A stretch of 64,000 nt of DNA, from the NCBI RefSeq assembly GCF_921293095.1, contig NC_060246.1:89463030-89527029 (forward strand), in the 5' to 3' direction. Shown here one piece after another: positions 60,126 through 64,000 of this stretch. The notes beneath the pieces are model-generated. The model made no database searches and was not told the origin of the DNA. It saw only the letters and a program-made list of their open reading frames with translations. Made by a program: the position numbers and the translations under genes. Position 1 is the stretch's first letter; every line of letters starts with the position of its first letter. The stretch comes from Ischnura elegans (taxonomy: Eukaryota; Arthropoda; Insecta; Odonata; Coenagrionidae).

Positions 60126-62130
60126 CTGGAAAAAATATTTTGTTAATAGAATTAGAAAGAGCGAAGAAACTCTTGTAATTATTTATCTGTATATGTCATT
60201 ACTCACATATTAAGTTTTAGATACTTATTTAAGTTGTGGAGGAAATAACTCGTGGCTTTCCTCAACAAAACCATTAAAAAATCCCTCGTGAACTTTTCTC
60301 TTATTCCGACAAATGAATCGCATTAACCGTTTTTCACGGATACTTGCGTTGACAACCCCGTACTCTATGTTGGCCTTGTAGGAATGACTCCAAGAAACCA
60401 TTGGATTTGTGCAGTCGTCCGTATTGGAACTCTGCTGGCCGCTTGTGGGCTTTTAAACTTTATCAATTCACTGGTCTTAACTTAATTGCCAGCAGTTGGT
60501 TAATGTATTGTGCCAATTCAACCGCAGCATGTTATTTGGTTACCAAAAACTTTGGCGTGATTGTAGTGACATAAATTCGTAGTCTAAAATTATAGCGAAA
60601 CTAGAATAAATTTCAAATACATGGTGTGCTTATTTATGCTCAATACCTCTTGGAATGTTAAAAATATCTTCTTATCTATTAGCATACCCTTAAGGGGACG
60701 CATCACTCCCGCCCAAACAATATTTTCTCGCTACGTGTTACTCATGAAAAACCTACTGTATCGTCTTGAAATTGTTTTGGCATAGAGAATTGTCCCTTGC
60801 TCACATTGACCTAAATTTCAACTTTGAAAGTATTTCTTCATGATGTAAAATTTCTATTATTGAAGTATTGGTAAATATGTATAAAGGATCGAATCTATGT
60901 TTCTAAATTCCTTTTTTTTCCTGATTATCGCGCTAGCATTTAATGGGCAATTTGTGGCGAGAATATAAAATGAATGCGAATCGGTTATAGGGAGTGATGA
61001 ATCCTCTTAATATTTTAGCCGTAAACCGCATCTTTTTCATTAACGAAGCAACGAGCACTTAATTTTCTTCCCGTCCTTTCTCTTAAAAAGACTTTTCTCG
61101 CAATAGGTTTTAATGTATTTGATATTTTCCCTCGCGATACTCCACTCGGGGGGGTTATTACAAAGGCCATTGATTCCATTCTGCCTAAGAGCCCGCCCAA
61201 CTTTCATCAAGTTATCCTCAAGCCTCCCCTTCCCCCTGTCCATTCTCTCGCGCTCCTTCGCCACCTATTGGTTCGCTCTCCTCCATTGTGCGGTGCAGTT
61301 AAACAGCTTAGACCCAAAGTTTTCCCTCAAAGTGCACCAACCTCCCTAATTATCCTGCGCCTCTCCTCCTTCCCACCGGGGCATTTTGTTTGGAGACGGG
61401 TATCTATAAGGAGGGAGGGTAGTTCAGGACAGAATGCCCCTTCTAGTCGTGGACCAAATCCCTTTTTCCTCAGGGTTACCAACGTACCCTCCCCTAACCT
61501 CTCCTCTACAGCTCCTCACACATTTGCACTGTGGGCGCGAGGGGCTTAATAATTTTTTTTGTTCGGTTGGCGGCGTTACTAACCGCCCACCCCGCCATGG
61601 GGCGAAGTCAATATTTGCCATCGCATTAAAAGGAGCTCGTGTGCTCGTGATGTTAACTCGATTGATTCGCCGCCTCCTCCCCCTATTCTTCACCCCCTCC
61701 TTGTCCCTATCACTGTCTGCCGGGGTCCTAATTTCCTCATGCTTCGGAATTCCTCTCGAGTGCACTTCCTCGAGTCCTTGTTCCCACGCCTCGCCATACC
61801 ACCTCCTCTATTTTCACAAAGACTTAATTTTATAGCGTTCTCTCTTTTTACGAGGATTCCTCCCTCGTTTCTGTCTTTTCTCTTTTCATTCAACTTGATT
61901 GGGTCCTCTGCATCGATCTGCGGAAGCCTGACTGGTTTTTGTTTTTATTTTGTTTCCCTGGCGCTGCTTTGTTGGGTTTAGCATGGCTTCCGGCGTTCCA
62001 CCTTTTTTTAGAGTTTTTCGGAAAATGTGTGGAACCGTAGAGTTTTTTTTTTAATTTATGAAGGTTCATGGAAAATGTAGAGAATTCTAGTGAAAATCAG
62101 GGAGTTAAGTGGAGGGAGTGGGGCCTTTAC
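60126..62130. other. Channel intron or upstream region, including a pyrimidine-rich tract
   Basis: No ligand-binding-domain exon could be recognised. About 61200-61960 is strongly C/T-rich on the plus strand, producing long but motif-free open frames on both strands. Confidence 0.35.
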
Positions 62131-62690
62131 CATATCTGGGGATAAAAATATATTTAATTTTTAAATATGAAATTATGAGATTCAGGTCTTCTATAAATAA
62201 CATATTTGCTGAAATATTGGAAATTTATTAACCATTTTCAAGGTTTCTTGCATAAAAAAATGAGAGATACAATAAACATAAAAGTGAATAAATATTAAAT
62301 ATTAATTTTTCATTGCAAAAAATTATCCAATAATACATTTTTAAAAATTGATTGAAAATGAAAAATATTTGATACTGAAATAAATCCTTACATTGCATAA
62401 TGTACTTCATCATATTTGGGGATGGAAACATATTTAATTTTTAAATATGATGTCTCAAAGTTTTGGTCATTAATAAGACTCATATTTGCCAACGCTTTTG
62501 AGAATAATTTTCCATTTTCAAGGCTTATTATATGAAAAAAAAACGATGGGTACAATGAATAAAAAGTTGTCATGTATTAAAAATAATTTAAGACGACAAA
62601 AACTAATCCAAGAAACCACTCTAACAAATCGATTTAAAATGAAAAAGAAATTGAAATAAATACTTGCGATTTTCCAAAATGATACAATTT
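62131..62690. repeat. Diverged tandem duplication, about 280-bp unit
   Basis: CATATCTGGGGAT at 62131 and CATATTTGGGGAT at 62411 begin two AT-rich units that share ATATTTAATTTTTAAATATGA and CCATTTTCAAGG blocks. The two copies differ at many sites. Confidence 0.65.
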
Positions 62691-62693
62691 ATT

Positions 62694-62776
62694 ACGACCT
62701 TCGTTTCAATGTTACTACATCATTTTTAATGGGATAGACCTTGAAGATGATGCAGTAAAATTGTAACCAAGGTCGT
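62694..62776. repeat. Inverted repeat with Penelope/hammerhead-like ends
   Basis: ACGACCTTCGTTTCAATG... is followed by its imperfect inverse ending ...AACCAAGGTCGT. Read outward, each arm gives ATGATG, a short spacer, then GAAAC-AAGGTC or a decayed form, again like a hammerhead 3' half. The repeat is seen; the family is inferred. Confidence 0.4.
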
Positions 62777-64000
62777 TTTTTACATTTGAATTTAATATTC
62801 GTGGAAAATTGTAAGCATTTATCTCGATATAGAAAAATTCCACTGCATCACGCTTAAATATTTGGATTTTATGGAGAAAATTAAATTTGAAATTTTCAAG
62901 AATTAATTTATTTAAATGCTTTATTGAATATTTTTTGGTCTGAAAAATTAATTTTTAATATTTGACCTCTTTTGAATTGCTATAATCTCTCATTTTAAAA
63001 ATAAAGTAAACATGGAAAATGGAAATAAATTTCTGGAAGGTGGGCCAATATGTTTTTTATGAATGGCCCAAACCTTAACGAGTCCATATTTAACGGTCAA
63101 GAATAAAAGAAATATATTAATGTAAACATATAAATTTCAGTTGTATTCTAATTACTAAGTATATTTTTTTATAAATTCAAATTTAACTAAAATACACACA
63201 ACTCTTAGGGTTATCATTCAGTTGTCTTTAAATGTGTATTAACCCGTAAATATAAAATACACTCAATGCATATGTATTTCCACTTAAAATTACTGTCGTT
63301 TCCTAAATATGTACATGCATTTACCATATTTCCCACCTACGACGTTTATCTTCGATAGGCTTCTTTTTATATAATTATGTGTTCTACAGGCTTTCAGTGG
63401 TTACAATTTTGCGACGGAAGCGATTCGCTAGTGGTCGCTTACATACTGTGTATCGTTATAATTTTCTCAGAATATTATTTCTTGCAGCTACATTCAGGGT
63501 AGGAATGATTCTTTATCAGCCCACATTCGTCTCGTAACCGACTTCCTTAACCGCATTGGTCTCCCAAAAGCCTTTCCTCTTGTCATCCGTTTGACGCCTA
63601 TTTTCACTCCCCCGAGTGGGATTTGCGGATCGTTGGCTTCGAGGGGGCCTTTCCGAAAGTGCGTTTGAGTTGCTAATGCCTGTTTGGGGAGATCCCGGCT
63701 ATTTTTGGGCGACCTTAATGGATTTTCGATTCAAATGCCATCGGGTTGCTTTGTGGTGCGCAGTATTCATTAGCTCCGCAACGGAGGACAGAAAGATCTA
63801 TTTTTCGTCGAAAGGAGGAGAACAGCGGACCGTTATTTTGAATGAGGCAACGTAATGAAGTGTTACCTTTACGGATGCTAACTTCGGTCGTGTTTTGCCG
63901 CATAATTTCAGGGTGCAGTGGAATGATAAACCGTCTTTCTCTTCGCTAACATTTATTCTTGCATCCCCGAGCGTAATAAAATAAACAATGGATAAATTTT
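62777..64000. other. Right-hand end, no feature assigned
   Basis: AT-rich sequence with no exon or bounded repeat I can support on either strand. Confidence 0.35.

Noticed and set aside
60340-60460. Possible upstream exon of the channel gene (minus-strand reading with SYKANIEYG)
   Set aside because: It lacks the Cys-loop residues and conserved W/D positions, and no phase-compatible donor joins it to the exon at 60125.
61424-61835. Overlapping open frames of 113 and 133 residues on opposite strands
   Set aside because: They come from a strongly pyrimidine-rich tract that lacks stops by composition; no motif or splice context.
1-64000. CRISPR arrays, bacterial operons, viral genes
   Set aside because: No regularly spaced short repeats, no Shine-Dalgarno-led gene clusters and no recognisable viral proteins; the coding signals are intron-split eukaryotic genes and transposons.

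Overview
This is insect-like eukaryotic DNA: AT-rich, with small protein-coding exons split by long GT/AG introns, and large amounts of degraded transposon sequence. The arthropod call rests on the encoded proteins: an M1 aminopeptidase N, a methylthioribose-1-phosphate isomerase and a Cys-loop channel subunit resembling the insect CG12344/glycine-receptor-like group. I cannot name the species. There is no bacterial, organellar or CRISPR sequence.

Three host genes are present, all on the minus strand. (1) Positions 1694-5515 hold the first three coding exons of a secreted or GPI-type aminopeptidase N; the gene runs off the left edge before its zinc-binding exon. (2) Positions 21686-32966 hold a complete six-exon methylthioribose-1-phosphate isomerase (MRI1/MtnA) whose exons join in phase to 358 residues, with both catalytic residues present. 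(3) Positions 53974-60125 hold the last five exons of a Cys-loop ligand-gated ion channel subunit (end of the ligand-binding domain, TM1-TM4, stop); its 5' exons lie beyond the right edge. The three genes have no evident functional link.

Most of the rest is mobile DNA. Six families of short non-autonomous hAT-type elements (ends CAGTGGCG or CAGGGCC, 8-bp target duplications) recur through the window, many with intact duplications that fix their ends. A 2.54-kb piggyBac relic lies in MRI1 intron 5. A mariner relic sits at about 19.3-20.5 kb. At 39.6-43.6 kb there is a nested stack: a non-LTR retrotransposon is broken by a 96-bp insert and by a 2.5-kb Tigger/pogo element, which is itself broken by a 649-bp TA-flanked MITE. 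A second copy of that MITE and a foldback with arms of about 240 bp lie in the channel gene's last intron. tRNA-derived SINEs occur at 8.6-9.1 kb (duplicated body) and 11.7 kb. Three sites (2.1, 54.3 and 62.7 kb) look like degenerate Penelope-type ends carrying hammerhead-ribozyme-like cores.

The intervals 11.3-19.3 kb, 33-39 kb, 45-54 kb and 60.1-64 kb contain no gene I can support.
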